This document shows, piece after piece, positions 46,492-64,000 of a stretch of DNA of 64,000 nt. The stretch is from assembly GCA_963693365.1 (NCBI GenBank), contig CAVNZM010000014.1:372001-436000 (forward strand), in the 5' to 3' direction. Within the stretch, counting starts at the first letter, position 1. Every line of letters starts with the position of its first letter. The translations under genes and the position numbers were made by a program. The DNA comes from Amoebidium appalachense (lineage: Eukaryota; Ichthyosporea). A model generated the notes under the pieces. That model was not told where the DNA came from and did not search any database. It saw nothing but the letters and a program-made list of their open reading frames with translations.

Positions 46492-46618
46492 TTTTTTGTA
46501 GCTGACAAAGGGTGGTGTGCAGGATTCCGACGACAGCCCACCACCTATCGAAATAACGGCCAAGTCACCGAAATCGCCACGGGCAACAGGCCGCCAAAAA
46601 ATGAGGAAAATTGCATGA
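28892..46618 (+). CDS. WDR75: WDR75/Nan1 (Utp17)-like WD40 protein, about 22 exons
   Basis: Exons: 28892-28983, one not found, 29583-29692, 29902-29967, 30718-30817, 31384-31445, 31981-32126, 32758-32943, 35996-36071, 36668-36785, 37967-38158, 38519-38663, 39338-39474, 40689-40798, 41242-41404, 41736-42050, 42586-42751, 43622-43659, 44492-44544, 44833-44923, 45395-45531, 46502-46618. Phases agree from exon 3 to the stop, giving about 873 aa plus the missing exon (human WDR75 is about 830). WD40 blades are visible, such as [25 protein letters not shown] and VTVWNLLTG. Block order matches WDR75, including [22 protein letters not shown] and [13 protein letters not shown], and the C-terminal [13 protein letters not shown]. 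In yeast and human this protein belongs to the t-UTP subcomplex, which supports pre-rRNA transcription and 18S processing in the nucleolus. The tail (exons 18-22) is Ser/Pro/Lys-rich and probably disordered. Confidence 0.9.
29385..29455 (+). repeat. Dispersed poly-C-tailed element, short copy
   Basis: CATCGTGTTATCCGTTTG, then TACTTCGTACTTTTTGACGC and CATTCAAAACCCC. Near-identical copies occur at 34216-34290, 43868-43947 and 46320-46420. It lies in the second WDR75 intron region, sense orientation. Confidence 0.75.
32638..32683 (+). repeat. Partial duplicate of WDR75 exon 8 start
   Basis: A 3' splice-site-like sequence (AACTACAG) followed by CTACCCCAAGAAGTGCCTCACG and TGCATAGCCCACCAC copies the start of exon 8 at 32758, 120 bp downstream. 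In the exon 8 frame it reads [14 protein letters not shown] and then TAA, followed directly by GTTACT, a weak donor. It is either a decayed exon duplication or a poison-exon-like decoy. Confidence 0.7.
33241..35300 (+). repeat. 452-bp tandem array in WDR75 intron 8, 4 copies
   Basis: Units begin with CTTTACTTCCATGCAACCGG at about 33241, 33694, 34450 and 34902. The second unit carries an extra C-homopolymer and a further copy of the short element (about 34090-34300); the fourth is truncated near 35300. The last two units are almost identical, indicating recent duplication. Each unit contains the poly-C-tailed dispersed element, and a diverged single copy of the unit lies at about 46126-46420. 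Confidence 0.9.
37474..37609 (+). repeat. 136-bp dispersed repeat, copy 1
   Basis: Almost identical to 43403-43538 over 136 bp, with about two mismatches (for example CATTGGCTGCGCC against CATGGGCTGAGCC). It contains GGCTCAAATCC, one base from the RNA polymerase III box B consensus, so a tRNA-related SINE is possible. It lies in WDR75 intron 10. Confidence 0.85.
39780..40445. repeat. 36-bp minisatellite, about 18 copies, WDR75 intron 13
   Basis: The unit of 36 bp contains GTGCACAGAGGGGCACACAT followed by ACACACTGGCATACAC. Two variants alternate (GTGCACAGAGG and GTGTACAGAAG). Because 36 is divisible by three, frames stay open on both strands with a 12-residue period; these are not genes. Shorter related pieces extend left to about 39475 and right to about 40530. 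Confidence 0.92.
43403..43538 (+). repeat. 136-bp dispersed repeat, copy 2
   Basis: Second copy of the element at 37474-37609, in WDR75 intron 17, in the same orientation. It is preceded by a run of more than 30 T (about 43339-43371) and ends at the same base, GCAATATTC. Confidence 0.85.
46126..46420 (+). repeat. Diverged single copy of the intron-8 array unit
   Basis: Starts GCCTGCATAAGCAACCCTGC, continues through GGTCGAAACTC and CTGAGGATGGGCTCTGC, and ends with GCATTCAAA and a long C-run, then a pyrimidine tract leading to the last WDR75 acceptor at 46501. This is the longest full copy outside the tandem array. GGTCGAAACTC resembles a polymerase III box B. Confidence 0.75.
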
Positions 46619-47592
46619 ATAGCCTAAGAATACCAAAGTTGTGTTTTGACAAGCACCAAATAAGTAATTTTTCTGGAAATGCTGGTCCGTTTTCCTTGCT
46701 TGGGGCAATGTGCTGTTTACATCCTGCATTTCTAGGCTGTTGTGTAATAGCTTGTATCATTTGATAGCTGCATCAAAACAAGGGGGGGTGATTAGGGTGT
46801 TGGCTTGTGTGCGTGTAAATGAGTGCCCCCTCTGGCAGGGCAGGTGACATGATAGCTTCCCCTTTAGTAATGGCGAGCAAATACATAGAGAGCTGAGACA
46901 CTAAGAACACGGAGACAATGTCCCCCCTTTCCTCCCCCCCCCCCCCCCCCCCCCCCCCCCTCCCCCCTCCCCCCCCCCCCCGCCCCTCACCCCCACCATG
47001 TGCACCACCACACACACACACACACGCACACACGCACACACGCACACCTAATCATGAAATAGCACACCTTCACAAAAGAAAGCTTGTGAAAAAACGGAAT
47101 ACATAGTGGTGACAGACAAATGATGTTTCTGGGCACCGCAAAGAGCTAAAAACAACAATAAAATCTTTGGTTTTGTATTTGACTGCCCAGGGCACGTTTT
47201 CGGCCTTAGCTGGATACTCTTGGCCATGCCTTGTGCAATGACCATCAAACACGCCAGTACGTATGTACGTATAATTACATTTATTATGTACATAGTGCAT
47301 GCAGTGCCACACAATAAGGCACACACCTTATACTTATGACATAATGCTGTTGTGGGCATATTCGCTGTGTACATGGGGTACATGGAGCACGGGTACTCAC
47401 GTGTAGGACTACGGATATGTGCACGGAATATCCAGCCATACGCATGGGCCTCTACAGATCAACGTTGGTCTGGTAATCAGGCATAACGAAGAGCGCTTTA
47501 CCAACCGATTTGATTTTCTGTGCGATTGAAATTTGGGAAATTTTGTGTGTGCGTGCTGGGTTCGAGTGACCGTGTCAAGAAAGGCCGTGATG
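46619..47592. other. Intergenic region after WDR75-like gene
   Basis: Unique sequence with a C-rich tract at 46932-46982 and a short (CA)n near 47010-47045. No coding exon is recognised on either strand. Confidence 0.5.
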
Positions 47593-47593
47593 A

Positions 47594-47861
47594 CAGTGGG
47601 CGACTATACCTCACCCAAATACCCAAACCTAAACCAGATTCCTAGATTTAATATTAGTATTGACGGTCGATTGGATAGTGAAATATTGCATTTCAATCTG
47701 CTACCATTCATCGCGTGGTCGGATATGCCATACATAGATCACCATCGAGCATCTGAATCTTATAAGAAAAGCGTCTCTTTGATAGCACATCTTTTCCAAA
47801 TAAGGCAGGTAATTTGGGTTTCACGGTTCAAAATCTGGGTTTGGGATAGGAATCTAGAAAG

Positions 47862-47899
<38 letters not shown>

Positions 47900-48143
47900 C
47901 TTCCAGATTCCCAAACCCAAACCCAAATCTTCAGGGGTTTAACGTTTACGCTGTTTACTCGAGGCAAAGAGAAACCAGTCTCAGGTATGGGGGGGGTTTT
48001 GCTCGGAATATCCCCTCAGCGGTATATCATGATCACGTACATAGATGTCTGGTGATGACTATATATCAGGGTTTACTATATCAGGGTTTACTTTCTCTAA
48101 GAGACACCATAAAGACTAAGAGAAATCGATTAGTTGGGGTTCC

Positions 48144-48189
<46 letters not shown>

Positions 48190-48439
48190 GCGACAAGATG
48201 AAGCAAGAAAACGCCAAGAACTAAGCTGTTAAGCATATTTCTGGTATAATTTCGGCTTAAGAATATTATCTTATTAAGTAACATTAATATTTGTATGTTT
48301 TATAATGCTTTATTATATTATATATTCTTTGTTTCTTCATAGGCATGGTGCGAAGCGGCGGTCATGCTGCATGCGTGACATCTGGGTTTAAAATCTGGGT
48401 TTGGGTTTGGGTATTTGGGTACGGTATAGTCGCCCAGTG
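47594..48439. mobile_element. Candidate terminal-inverted-repeat element
   Basis: The left end, CAGTGGGCGACTATACC plus CACCCAAATACCCAAACC, is matched in inverse orientation by the right end (48391-48439), whose reverse complement starts CACTGGGCGACTATACC and continues ACCCAAATACCCAAACCC. Further inverted copies of the CCCAAACCCAAAT motif lie inside (about 47826-47850 and 47900-47935), with a G-homopolymer between them. The element is about 0.85 kb with no transposase. I do not see a convincing target-site duplication, so it could also be a composite inverted repeat. Confidence 0.5.
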
Positions 48440-48509
48440 TGCTCACTGAATGACGTTGTTGGTGTGCGCTTGGCCACTGACCAGCTCCTGTTTCTTTGCC
48501 ACCACTCCA

Positions 48510-49401
48510 ATGGCCATGGGTGACAGGCAGCTGCAAGACACCAGCAGTAGGCGCCAACAAAGACCCGGCAAGAAACCACACACACAGCAGGGGCTAAGGT
48601 TTGCTCTGGAGGAATGCGTAGTGGTGACTGAGCCGGGTCAGCTGGCACGCACAGACACACAGGCACTGTTTAAGGCGTGCAGGGAGGCAAGGATACTGGC
48701 TGTGACGGGGTGTGCACTCACTGCTATCCCCAGGGAGCTGGAGCAGAGATACACGCGGTTGGAGAAGGTGGACCTGGGTGGTAACAGGCTAACAGGATTA
48801 TCGAAAGAGTTTGTGTGTGGGTTGGCTGCGGCGCCTGTTACTGAGTTGATGTTGGCGAGAAATGAGATCCAGAGCCTACCTTCGAACATACACTTGCTTT
48901 CAAACCTTAGGATAATGAATGTTGCTAAGAACAAGCTCCAGTACTTGCCTTTCTCCTGTTCGCTTTTACACAACCTAACTCGACTAGACGTTAGCAGCAA
49001 CCCATTTTCTTTCCCCCTTCTCTGACGAAATAACTACTCTAATTGAAGACCGCGTACCTTTGCTTACTGAGCTCTCATTTCTTTCCCTTTTGCGGCATTC
49101 AAAAGATACTCGTTTGTGGCTGCACGACCCCGACATGTCTTTTTCTCTGTTAGATCACCTCCCCAGCGAGGTTCTCAACAGACTGAGGGGAGTGGAAACT
49201 TGTGACGTGTGTGGGGGTTTCTTTTTTGCAGCCACCACTAGGGCTATCTTGTTTAGGCGGGTAGCTTTTATTACTGTTCCTTTAACCATGCAGTTCTGCT
49301 CTCAGAAATGTGCAGAAGAGCATGAGGAGGAGGAGAGAAGGGAGGCAGCGGGGGAGGCACAAAGAAGGAGGGAGCGCGCACGTCGCTTTGGCTTGGAATG
49401 A
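48510..49401 (+). CDS. LRRC58-like leucine-rich-repeat protein, one-base frameshift
   Basis: An intronless gene. The first frame runs from ATG 48510 (an in-frame ATG at 48450 is an alternative) to a stop at 49024. The second frame continues to 49401 without another plausible start. They join if one C is removed from the five-C run at 49013-49017, giving about 296 aa. LRRs are visible as LEKVDLGGNRLTGL, VTELMLARNEIQSLPSN, LRIMNVAKNKLQYLP and LTRLDVSSNPFSFP. The C-terminal part has LPSEVLNRL, CDVCGG and FCSQKCAEE, a Cys pair arrangement like the C-terminal domain of LRRC58/LRRC28-type proteins, then a charged helix. Function is uncertain; such LRR proteins are usually adaptors. The break is either a true lesion or a homopolymer error; conservation on both sides favours an error. 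Confidence 0.8.
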
Positions 49402-49589
49402 GGATGTTGGTGGGTCGTCCTGTATATATCTATATTTACTGAGTAGCCGAGCCGTTGAGAATATATGCACTGTTTGTGTGCCTGGGAATAAAAAGGAGTT
49501 GGGCTGCTGTGTTTCTCAAAAGCAGTTGTGCCTGGTGATGGAGCTACAGAATCCCCCCCTTCCCCCCCCCCCCCCCCCCTTCCCCCCCC

Positions 49590-49626
<37 letters not shown>

Positions 49627-50344
49627 CCGCGCGCGACATATGCATGCGCACACACCTACATATGCTTGTCTCCTATGGCCACCGCTCGATCACATACGCG
49701 CACACACGTGCGCGGACACACTTTGTGCATGGTCACACAAGACCTTTGTGGCCGTTCACACTGACCCAAACACATCCACACACTCTTATCTGTCCCTCCC
49801 ACTCTGGCTAGTGACCTGCTCCAGCCTGTATTACACGGCTGAAACCAGCCCGATTTTTCATGGTTAATATTGCAACACACTTTATGTACATATGTACAAG
49901 AAGCATTCGTCGGCCGAAACACCAGAGTTTGTATGTGCAATACTATTAATTTATTCATCAGAAAAAAGGACATGCCCGGCAGCTTGACATTCATCACAAA
50001 GAACTTCGGGAGAAAAGAAAAAAGGAAAAAAAACGATCATATTCGCGCATGTCCTTCGCGGCTTTACAACTAAACGTTCACACTGAAGTAAACCTGGCCC
50101 ATGTAGCTACATGGTTAAACTTACCACAAAATTCGAGATCATATCTAAAAACCTTCGACAAATTTAAAAAAGATCCCAGCTGAACGTAGGTACCCTATAT
50201 ACCCGCGATTGACAAAAGAAGAAAAAAAAAGTTGTAAAAATACACCGGTACCACCGTCTTTCAGAACTGAGTCAAACAACCCACATAATTAAAGGGCTCC
50301 GCACTTAACGACATCACGAATGGAAGCACAATGTCAACCCTCAA
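49402..50344. other. Convergent intergenic region, LRR gene / kinase
   Basis: 3' flanks of both genes. A C-homopolymer block lies at 49553-49627, then unique sequence. An AATAAA is present for the plus-strand gene at 49487 and, on the minus strand, a reverse-complement TTTATT lies near 49952. No further exon is seen. Confidence 0.55.
49487..49492 (+). terminator. Candidate polyadenylation signal of LRR gene
   Basis: AATAAA located 86 nt after the stop codon of the LRR gene. Confidence 0.45.
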
Positions 50345-51948
50345 CTATTGTTTTGCACTCTCGTGTCTCTCACACAGCTTGCCCAGCGCCTCTTCTGCCT
50401 CGGCCATGGACCATCTCCTCTGTGGGTCCACACACAACATCGACGAAATAATGTGCCTCAATTCACTGCTCAGGTGCTGGTAGCGCTCAGATTCGGAGGC
50501 ATCAAGCACCTCAACGAGTTGTTCAAAACCTCCACACGCCAACAACACAGAGGGGGACCGCCAGTGAAAAAACCCTGTTACGCATACCAACAACACCACC
50601 CCGAGAGAAAAAACATCGCACTTGAAGAGATCAATTTCCTCGCTGCCGCTACTAGCGATAAGCACTGGTGGTGAAGCCGACCTGGGCACATCATCGTCTC
50701 TTTCGCACTGGCACGCAGCAGCACTAACGGGGTGTTGCACGTGCTTGGCTGGCTCACACAGGTCCGGCACAGATCCCGGAACTTGCTCACATGGGCAGTG
50801 TGTGTTCGTGTTGCGCTGGGGGACAGTGTGGTGGGGGGGCTGGCTGCTTGCCCAGCTCTCGCGTTGACCAACCAATTCAGGCGCCATGTAGGGCTCTGTG
50901 CCTACCCGCCTTGGCAGGTTGGGTTCAGAGACATAGGCCGAGTAGCCGAAATCAATCACCTTTGCCTGCTGCCTGTTTGCGTCCAGCACTATGTGTTCGC
51001 ACTTTATGTCCCTGTGCACGATACCCTTTCGGTGCATGTGTACTAATGCTGACGCCACCTGGTGGGCATATGGCAGGAGGCTGTTCTCGGGCATACCCTG
51101 GCCGGGGGGCAGCAGATCTAACAGATCGCCACCAGACAGATATTCCTCCACCTGCAAACACACCAATCAGCAAGTTGTTCAAATCATGCCGTAAAACGAT
51201 TATGAGAAATTACAGTATACGAGATACCCACTAGTAGAGCACAGAAGAACTCAACAACACGAAAGCACAGCATAAAGACAACTGACACTGCAAGTATAAT
51301 GCAGGCTATTAGATAAAAGGGCGCTTACCAGAACACAAGAGTCGAACGACTTGACGACGTTGAGCAGCCGCACAAAGCCTGGGTGGTCATGCACAGCCCT
51401 CTGCACGGCCACCTCCCTTCGCATGTGCAGCCCCAAAGGCCCTTCTTTCCTGTTCATAATCTTCAGCACCACCTGCTCCCCTGTTTCTCGGTCTGTCGCT
51501 AGCTCGACCGTGGCAGTGGCACCCTGCCCGATACGACGCACGATGTTGTAACGCTTTTCCAGCGGGCTTCTGTACACTGTGGGAGCGTGAAAAAAATCAG
51601 ATGCTGTCTGCCATTGCCAGCCATTGCATTATCCCCAAGCTAAGGCGGCTTAATCATTTTCTTCCATGCAAGAAAACCAGGTTTTTTGCTGAACCATTAG
51701 ATGTATTCAAAGGTGTCCTGGTTGTCTTGCCACATTATTTTTCCACCTTCTACACAAAAAGAATGATTAGTTAACTGACGGTAGATATATCGATTGATGC
51801 CACCGGTTGGCAAGACTGTAAACAGCAAACCAAACCTTGTCAACATACCTCTTGGTGAGCCGCGAGGTGAGGGTGAGCGGCCAAACAGACTACTCCACCA
51901 GCTGCTCTGGGCGGAGCGCTCAGACACAAGCTCGGCCCTTGGAGCCAT
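50345..51948 (-). CDS. Ser/Thr protein kinase with atypical catalytic loop, 384 aa
   Basis: Exons on minus: 51948-51849, 51576-51329, 51151-50345, totalling 1155 nt in phase. The kinase domain begins near residue 43: Gly-loop GQGATATVELA (50-60), Lys72 in VVLKI, Glu88, HRD at 162-164, DFG at 183-185, APE at 206-208, and D295 in CDVFSLGV. The catalytic loop reads HRDIKCEHIVLD, so the normally invariant Mg-binding Asn is His169; the codon is CAC, one base from AAC. An insert of about 80 residues (209-288), with Cys at 235, 237, 248, 263 and 265, separates APE from the F-helix. The N-terminal 33 residues are Ser/Arg/Pro-rich. Fold and most active-site residues indicate a CAMK-like Ser/Thr kinase; substrate and family are not resolved, and activity may be altered. 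Confidence 0.9.
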
Positions 51949-53186
51949 TTTTTTTAAAGGCGGTTGAATGAGAAAAGGATAATTGCTTTCAGTTGACTAT
52001 TTCCTGAACACTAGTACTGCACATGGCATAAATATGAGATCAAGGGGCGGATCGGAACTGAAGTACTGTAAAGGGGCCGATAGTATCGTTCCCCCTATGT
52101 CGTCACTAGCGAGAATACGAAGACTATAACAACCCAGTGTCTGTCACCGACGAGTAACAGACCTCTAGCCCTATTAATTTCAATTGAAAGCTAGAGTGAA
52201 ACGGTGAAAAAAAAACGGTATCGTGGCAAATCCGTGCTGGTCTGTCAGTGAGCCTTCCCGGAACGTTCTACAAGCAGGGTACCACGCAACTGCGCGCCCA
52301 TTGGCTGTAAATATGACGTTACGACGTACGCGGCATTTTGTAAATAGAAGATACCTTTTTATACATAGACAGAAGCGGCGTTATAAACTAGCATTTGAGA
52401 ATGTGAAACATTTTTTTTTTTATAATGAGAAAATGTATCTGTATTGCGCGAACCTACGTTTTTTTCATTTTTGGATGAAGAGATCAGTGGCCTGTTTGTG
52501 CTCAATAGAAACTTCTAGGAGCGCGGTAAACACTCCGGTCCAGTCTGTCTTCACATAAAGTAACAAACAAATTTTCAACAAGCTCAATGCTATCTCAGAG
52601 TGTAAAATCTACACAATGTATTACGAATAATACCAAAAATGCTTTTTTTAACATTATTGAATGTGTAAAATAGTGGCAATATAGCTGTCTAAACCCCCGC
52701 AGAACAACATTCTCAAACCATTTGCTCACCTCCCGGTCCGAGCTGGACTTCGGTGGTACAGATTAATGACATTAGACTTTTTAAATGCTTAACTTAAACC
52801 TAAAGGTTTGGTATCTAAACACTATTGCTTAACAATAGGTATTTATTGGTTAACATTTGTAACAAAAGGAGAATGGGAATGGCGGCGCGCCATCTAGCCT
52901 GGATCCCCATGGTGATTGGCCAAACACGCACCTATACATAACCGACACAAGCTGGCACTAGTATGCCACGGTGGCCAGCAGTGCAAGCGGAGCGAAAGAG
53001 CATACAACAAAAAAAGTAGGAACTTTTTTTTATAGCCTATAAATAGGACCGCGGGGGGCGAGGGGGGGGGAGGGGAGGGGGGGGGGGGGGGGGGGGGGAG
53101 CTAGGGGGCGCATATGGTCTTTTTTTTTTTTTTTTTTTTTTTTTTTTGGTCCATGGGGCACGGGTGCTTCATTCTGAGCACCCGGG

Positions 53187-53260
<74 letters not shown>

Positions 53261-53390
53261 GTGCGTGTACGCGCGCGCGTGTGTGTGTACGTGTGTGTAT
53301 GTGTTCAAAATTTGTGTGTGTATGGGATTAGATTTCTCTAACTCGCCGTTTAACCCGGCCCTCCCCGTTACATCTCTTGCACACACGCAC

Positions 53391-53477
<87 letters not shown>

Positions 53478-53726
53478 CCCTCGCTCTTTTTTTTTGGCAC
53501 ACACGCGCATGCATGCATCGGCATTAATATTACTGAACGCACGTGCACCCGCGGCAACAACACCGGCGGTCCTCCCCCCGCACCCCCCCCACCCCCACCC
53601 CCTACCCTTTTATCCGGTCGAAACTTCTGATGTGGCCTGTAACGCTGCTAGAAAACACAAAAAGTACCATGCGGCACACACCTGCACGCGTGTGCGCGCA
53701 CGCAACTTGTGTGTGTTTGTGTGTGT

Positions 53727-53764
<38 letters not shown>

Positions 53765-54298
53765 GGGGGGAGGGGGAAGGGAGGGTGGGAAGGAGGAGGG
53801 GCTGGAGGGGGAAGCACTTCCATGGTGGAGCTCTAGATCCTTAGAGAAAGAGGTGAGGTCAGCCAGCTGCTGATGAGGACGTCGACGTAACACACGGCAC
53901 ACTATGGCTTAAATACATCTTAAAGTCTGATAGACTGTTCATCGATCATATCTGGAAGGCTGGCAAGATTTCTGTCACCCGATCGAACATACACAAGTTT
54001 CAGAAGCAAACACCCCCCCCCCCCCCCCCTCCCCACCTATCCCCCTTTTCCTTTTTTCCTCATGCACTACCAGGGGTGCATGTCCTCCCCTTGGCTGCAA
54101 GCCCTCGGAATCTTTCCCCCCCGGGAACCCCCAATTTCACACATACACACAAGAAACAGCCCCAACACATCTCCAAAATTGCCCATACTCTCTCTACTTC
54201 CGGCCGCTGGGCCGCAGTGCGGCCCGAGGCCGGAACAGTGAGTGAGAATTTAAACGACGTGCAGGTGCATTCTTCAACGAGTCCGGAGTTCTTCCCCT

Positions 54299-54332
<34 letters not shown>

Positions 54333-55008
54333 ACCCCCCCCCCACCACCACCACCACCACCACACACAAACACCCCTTCTTTCGAGGTATCAAGTTAGGC
54401 TGGTTGGCAACACAAGCACTTTGTCCAACCTGCATACATGTTCAAGGTACATGTACACACACTCTGAGAGGTGAGAGGATACAATTGCAGGGGGCTGATT
54501 GTCGTAACCATGTGTGTGTGTGTGTGTGTGTGTTTGTTGTGTGTGACACTGTGCGCGCGTGCGTGTGTACATGTATGTGTGTGTGTGCGCGCGTGTGTGT
54601 ATGATAGACGGATGGTTACAGTCTCTTGTTTCTATAACAAAAGACTGCTGGGATGCAATTGTAGGGGCCCAGCCTCTGCATATGTATTCAGTGAAGTATT
54701 GATAAGAGTATATGATCAAGGGGTAAGACATGGCAAACACACCACACATGTATATCGTGTGGATTCAAACCTGCCTATCTTGTCGGTATTCGTTCGACTC
54801 TGGCACACAACATACTGTATAATATAGCATAACGAATATTATATCATACGGCATACATTTGCCTACCTTCGGTTCGTTCAACGGACTATCACTCATTCCT
54901 CTGTCATATAGACACCTTCTCGCTAACGTTTACTCTTAAACACACACACCATACAGCCAACTATGCATACAAACTGCCCATAAACACGATACCCACATAC
55001 ACACGTGT
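51949..55008. other. Intergenic region, kinase / ALDH3
   Basis: 51949-53040 is unique sequence containing the kinase 5' flank; GGAACGTTCTA near 52259 fits one pair of heat-shock-element units but is too short to rely on. 53050-53800 holds G-runs, a T-run, (GT)n (53187-53255) and (CA)n (53392-53470). Near 53830-53882 on the minus strand, a CATCAG acceptor is followed by 52 nt reading QLADLTSFSKDLELHHG and a GTGCTT donor; this looks exon-like but has no partners. A 111-codon plus-strand frame at 52223-52558 matches nothing I know. Confidence 0.45.
53187..53255. repeat. (GT)n microsatellite facing a (CA)n tract
   Basis: About 33 GT units, with a (CA)n of about 38 units 140 bp to the right (53392-53470). 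The two are complementary and could form a long stem. Confidence 0.9.
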
Positions 55009-62792
<7,784 letters not shown>

Positions 62793-63788
62793 AGTGTAAT
62801 GCCAACGTCAGCAAAAAGCCAACTCAAAGGGGGTTCACATAAACCCCGTGCACAAACACAACTGCAAAAAAGCTTCGTAGAACAAACACTTTCCTATTGG
62901 AAAGTCGCTCTGTATGGAGACATTTTATTGGCTTATGAATTGTGGAGGTAATATGATTGGGTTTTGATCATAGGTTGTTGGTTGCCGTCTGCTTGGTGCA
63001 CTGCCCACTTCCTTGGAAACACGCAAGTGTAAGCTCACGCCCATGAAAGCAATGATTCGCACGAGCTCTAAAAAGGGTGCCGTGACCCGTTTCAACTTGA
63101 AAAGCATATGAATTTTGTTTAACAGCTGCGTGAATACAGCAAGAATAAGTGATGTGTACAGTGAATTGTATTATTTTCCAGTTTTCACAGCCAAAACATC
63201 TAGCTCCTGCAATCATTGCATCACTCCGGATCGGTGTTAGGCTGTTAGCATCGATGGCGGGAAATTTAGCCAATCGGAATCAACTGCAGCTGGCTCATGG
63301 GATCGTATTGCGCAAACGTGTTCAACCCAAGGGCGTACGGTACTATGGGCCTTAGCCTCTATAACTCGCAAATCGATCGGTCCAAAATCCCCCCTTTTTG
63401 AGCGATCGTGGTATGAGAATGGAGCATGATATTTGGGAAATTTCAACGTGGAAAGGGAGCTAATGATGTGCACTTTAAAAGTGCCCGGTTACTTTTTTCT
63501 CTGACAGCAAAAACATGGTGAAAATTTGTGTTGAAAATTAAATTTTTCATATGTAGGCCCAAAATTGGCCGCCCAACCGTAACACATAGAAGGAGGGGTA
63601 TTAGACCCATCAATATGGGGTGCAAAATGCTCAGCTCGCCAAGCCAAGGTCAGTCTCCGGAATCAGATTTTCAAAAAAGTTTTCCGTTCTCGAGATATTA
63701 ACACTTTTCCAATCGGACCCCCCAGCTTGAACCCCCACCATGAAATTTAGTTTGCGACCACTTAGGTGCATCATGTGACCGTGCACTA
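62793..63788. promoter_or_regulatory. 5' flank of ALDH3 gene
   Basis: Unique, repeat-poor sequence upstream of the ALDH3 start, so it likely contains its promoter. No recognised motif and no coding exon on either strand. Confidence 0.4.
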
Positions 63789-63795
63789 CGGACCC

Positions 63796-63828
63796 GCGCG
63801 CGCGCGCGCGCGCGTGTGTGTGTGTGTG

Positions 63829-63879
<51 letters not shown>

Positions 63880-63945
63880 TACATGTATGTGTGTGTGTGT
63901 TTGTGTGTGTGTGTGTTTGCGTGTGCGTGTGCACGTGTGTACACT

Positions 63946-63998
<53 letters not shown>

Positions 63999-64000
63999 AC
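63796..64000. repeat. (CG)n passing into (GT)n at window end
   Basis: CG repeats (63796-63814) lead into GT repeats with a few ACTG, CATG and TTGC interruptions to the window edge. Alternating purine-pyrimidine sequence of this kind can adopt Z-DNA. Confidence 0.85.

Noticed and set aside
48391-48430. Telomere-like TTTGGG repeats
   Set aside because: The motif is short, degenerate and present in inverse orientation at the other end of the same element, so it is part of that element's ends.
52253-52270. Heat-shock element upstream of the kinase
   Set aside because: Only one GAA-TTC pair fits the consensus; three alternating units are expected for a credible site.

Overview
This window is nuclear DNA from an intron-dense eukaryote, probably a protist or alga; the sequence alone does not place it more precisely. 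Protein-coding information sits in short exons (19 to 315 nt, except in two intron-poor genes) with GT-AG boundaries. Introns and intergenic DNA are filled with (GT)n/(CA)n microsatellites, G- or C-homopolymers of 20 to 60 nt, and minisatellites. Almost all long low-complexity reading frames here (runs of VCVC, HTHT, GGGG, PPPP) are translations of these repeats, not genes.

I reconstructed six genes by joining exons so that reading phase is kept across each junction. (1) 5589-16597, plus: an F-box/six-kelch protein of 596 aa in 16 exons. (2) 28126-19301, minus: an LdhA-type D-lactate dehydrogenase of 381 aa in 11 exons, with a mitochondrial-type leader. (3) 28892-46618, plus: a WDR75/Nan1(Utp17)-type WD40 protein of the ribosome-biogenesis SSU processome, about 22 exons, one not found. 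(4) 48510-49401, plus: an intronless LRRC58-like leucine-rich-repeat protein with a C-terminal Cys-rich domain, broken by one base in a C-run. (5) 51948-50345, minus: a Ser/Thr protein kinase of 384 aa in 3 exons, with His in place of the catalytic-loop Asn. (6) 62792-55009, minus: a class-3 aldehyde dehydrogenase of about 530 aa in 16 exons, with an N-terminal membrane anchor and a one-base deletion in a C-run of the last exon.

Layout: 1-5588 holds a 152-bp minisatellite, the left arm of a large inverted duplication and a 5' flank. The right arm (about 10195-13985) lies inside the kelch gene and carries its exons 9-12; the left arm carries reversed copies of the same four exons. The kelch gene and ldhA converge across 16598-19300. 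ldhA and WDR75 diverge from a 765-bp shared region (28127-28891). The LRR gene and the kinase converge at 49402-50344. The kinase and ALDH3 genes lie in tandem on the minus strand.

The genes do not form an obvious pathway. They are ordinary housekeeping functions: ubiquitin-ligase adaptor, D-lactate metabolism, rRNA processing, LRR adaptor, signalling and aldehyde detoxification. The more unusual biology is in the non-coding part: a diverged inverted duplication of internal exons, introns carrying GT/G-rich 5' parts and CA/C-rich 3' parts, a dispersed poly-C-tailed repeat found only in the sense orientation of its host genes, and several small duplications that copy splice sites.
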